This document shows, in pieces, positions 43,578-44,784 of a stretch of 44,784 nucleotides of DNA. The notes under the pieces are model-generated. The model made no database searches, was not told where the DNA came from, and saw nothing but the letters and a program-made list of their open reading frames with translations. The translations under genes were made by a program, and so were the position numbers. The first letter of the stretch is position 1. The number at the start of each line of letters is the position of its first letter. The DNA is from Lachnospiraceae bacterium (lineage in GTDB: Bacteria > Bacillota > Clostridia > Lachnospirales > Lachnospiraceae), in the NCBI GenBank assembly GCA_024682375.1, contig JAIKZI010000085.1, positions 1 through 44,784 on the forward strand, read 5' to 3'.

Positions 43578-44705
43578 ATGAAGGAGATTCTGCTAAAGGA
43601 TGTCGTTAGTGGGATGACCACTGCAGAAGCTGTTAAGACAAAGAGCGGTCAGGTTCTGGCCGATAAAAATACTACTTTGTCTAAGCAGTTGATTGCTAGA
43701 TTTACTTTTTATCACATTAACTCAATAAAAATTAATGATATTGAGAAGGCTACTGAGGGAAAGACGGATGATAAGAAAGTGAATATAGAGGAAGAGATTT
43801 CGGTCGAGCCATCATTTGCCAGAGACCATGTTTCTTTTAATCAGAAATTGAGTTTAACTCCAGAATTTAGGGAGTTTCAGTTGTCCTATGCCTTGTGTTT
43901 AGAGGATTTAAAGAGGAGTTTTAAGAGAATTCGTCTCGGTGAATTTGATGTAGAAAACGATAAGATAATTGAACATACATCTGGAATTTTTAAATATAGA
44001 ACACCGCTAGAACTTTTTAATATGATTAGATGTGTCCGTTTTTCGGAGGATAGCATTTATTCACATTGTTTAAACGTTGCATTAGAGGCGGCTGTGCTTG
44101 GCAAGTGGTTAAAATTCGATTCAGATACAATAAAAGAACTTTTTAGAGCGGCTTTACTTCATGATATAGGTAAGACTGAGGTTACACCTGAGGTTTTGAA
44201 TAAGAAGGGTAAGCTTACTTTTGATGAGTTCGATGAAATAAAAAATCATACAATCTTTGGTGAGAGAATTCTTAGAGATGCAGGGTTTGATGAGAAGATA
44301 AGAAATGCTGCTCTTTTACATCATGAAAGATTTGATGGAAGTGGATATCCGAAGAAATTATCCGGAAATCAGATTGATGATTTTGCAAGTTTGATTGCTC
44401 TTTGTGATGTATATGATGCTATGACATCGCCTAGACCACAGAGATCACCACGTTGTGCATTCGAAGTTATCGAAGAATTTGAGAAGATTGGATTTGAAAA
44501 GTACAATACGAAGTACCTTTTGACTTTCCTTTCTCATTTGGCAGGAATGTATCACAGCTCAATGGTATTCTTGAGCGATGGACAGGCAGTAAGGATTGTT
44601 TATTTGAATCAGTCTAAGCTTTCTAGACCGATTGTAGAAGATGAACATGGAAACATCATCGATTTATCCAGAGAAAAGAATAGAAAAATCGTAAAGGTTT
44701 TATAG
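43578..44705 (+). CDS. HD-GYP domain protein, putative cyclic-di-GMP phosphodiesterase
   Basis: 375 residues. The N-terminal part (about 1-130) is the small domain often preceding HD-GYP in clostridial proteins. The HD-GYP domain (about 145-300) has HDIGK near 195, NHTIFGERIL, and the defining HHERFDGSGYP near 249-259. CDVYDAMTSPRPQR follows. These residues bind two or three metals and hydrolyse cyclic di-GMP. There is no membrane segment or signal-receiver domain, so it is cytoplasmic. GGGGAGA upstream supports the start. It is 19 bases after murA and ends the transcript at a terminator. Confidence 0.9.
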   Translation: MKEILLKDVVSGMTTAEAVKTKSGQVLADKNTTLSKQLIARFTFYHINSIKINDIEKATEGKTDDKKVNIEEEISVEPSFARDHVSFNQKLSLTPEFREFQLSYALCLEDLKRSFKRIRLGEFDVENDKIIEHTSGIFKYRTPLELFNMIRCVRFSEDSIYSHCLNVALEAAVLGKWLKFDSDTIKELFRAALLHDIGKTEVTPEVLNKKGKLTFDEFDEIKNHTIFGERILRDAGFDEKIRNAALLHHERFDGSGYPKKLSGNQIDDFASLIALCDVYDAMTSPRPQRSPRCAFEVIEEFEKIGFEKYNTKYLLTFLSHLAGMYHSSMVFLSDGQAVRIVYLNQSKLSRPIVEDEHGNIIDLSREKNRKIVKVL

Positions 44706-44712
44706 ATTTTAT

Positions 44713-44753
44713 AAAAAGGTCATGCTTCATAAGAAGCGTGATCTTTCTTTTTT
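44713..44753 (+). terminator. Intrinsic terminator after the HD-GYP gene
   Basis: AAAGGTCATGCTTC pairs with GAAGCGTGATCTTT around ATAA (two G-U pairs), followed by a run of T. Confidence 0.85.
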
Positions 44754-44784
44754 CCTAAAAAAGATAAATAATATCTTACAAAAC

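Overview
The window is about 45 kb of low-G+C bacterial chromosome that looks like a member of the Clostridia, most probably Lachnospiraceae. The reasons are the glgC-glgD-spoVG-pth-mfd order, Gram-positive envelope genes (LTA-synthase type transferase, class B sortase, PKTAG sorting signal, BspA-type LRR protein), a DnaD/DnaI-type helicase-loading pair, and strong purine-rich ribosome binding sites. The family-level assignment is inference. I saw no prophage, insertion sequence, CRISPR array or plasmid gene.

Layout. 1-979: the 3' end of a 23S rRNA gene, a highly structured spacer without a 5S gene, then six tRNAs (Asp, Val, Thr, Tyr, fMet, Phe) and a terminator. 994-3404: a zinc-dependent phospholipase C-like protein and a divergent AAA+ ATPase. 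3454-6646: galM and a divergent class A penicillin-binding protein, followed by an unusual structured RNA element and tRNA-Pro. 6883-11450: a HAD phosphatase and a heterodimeric ABC exporter.

11623-23334 is the most accessory-looking part: a 2,904-residue secreted protein made of about 26 degenerate beta-sandwich repeats, a class B sortase with a long cytoplasmic N-terminus, and a cell-wall-anchored LRR/InlB-repeat protein. 23400-29020 holds an LTA-synthase family enzyme, a divergently transcribed DMT/EamA transporter, and an unrecognised 801-residue membrane-anchored protein.

29058-33880 is a minus-strand block: prs, a DnaI/DnaC-type loader and a DnaD-domain protein, probably one operon, then murC upstream of them. 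A tight cluster of DnaA-box sequences lies between murC and the dnaD-like gene. 34224-44705 runs on the plus strand: glgC-glgD-spoVG (glycogen precursor synthesis and a site-specific DNA/RNA-binding regulator), pth-mfd, a PrsA-like lipoprotein, murA and an HD-GYP protein.

Shared themes are envelope construction (PBP1A, murC, murA, LtaS-type, sortase and its substrate, PrsA-like foldase), replication initiation (DnaA boxes plus DnaD/DnaI) and housekeeping RNA genes. The best candidates for something new are the DnaA-box cluster beside the loader operon, the giant repeat protein with its sortase locus, and the folded RNA element after the PBP gene.
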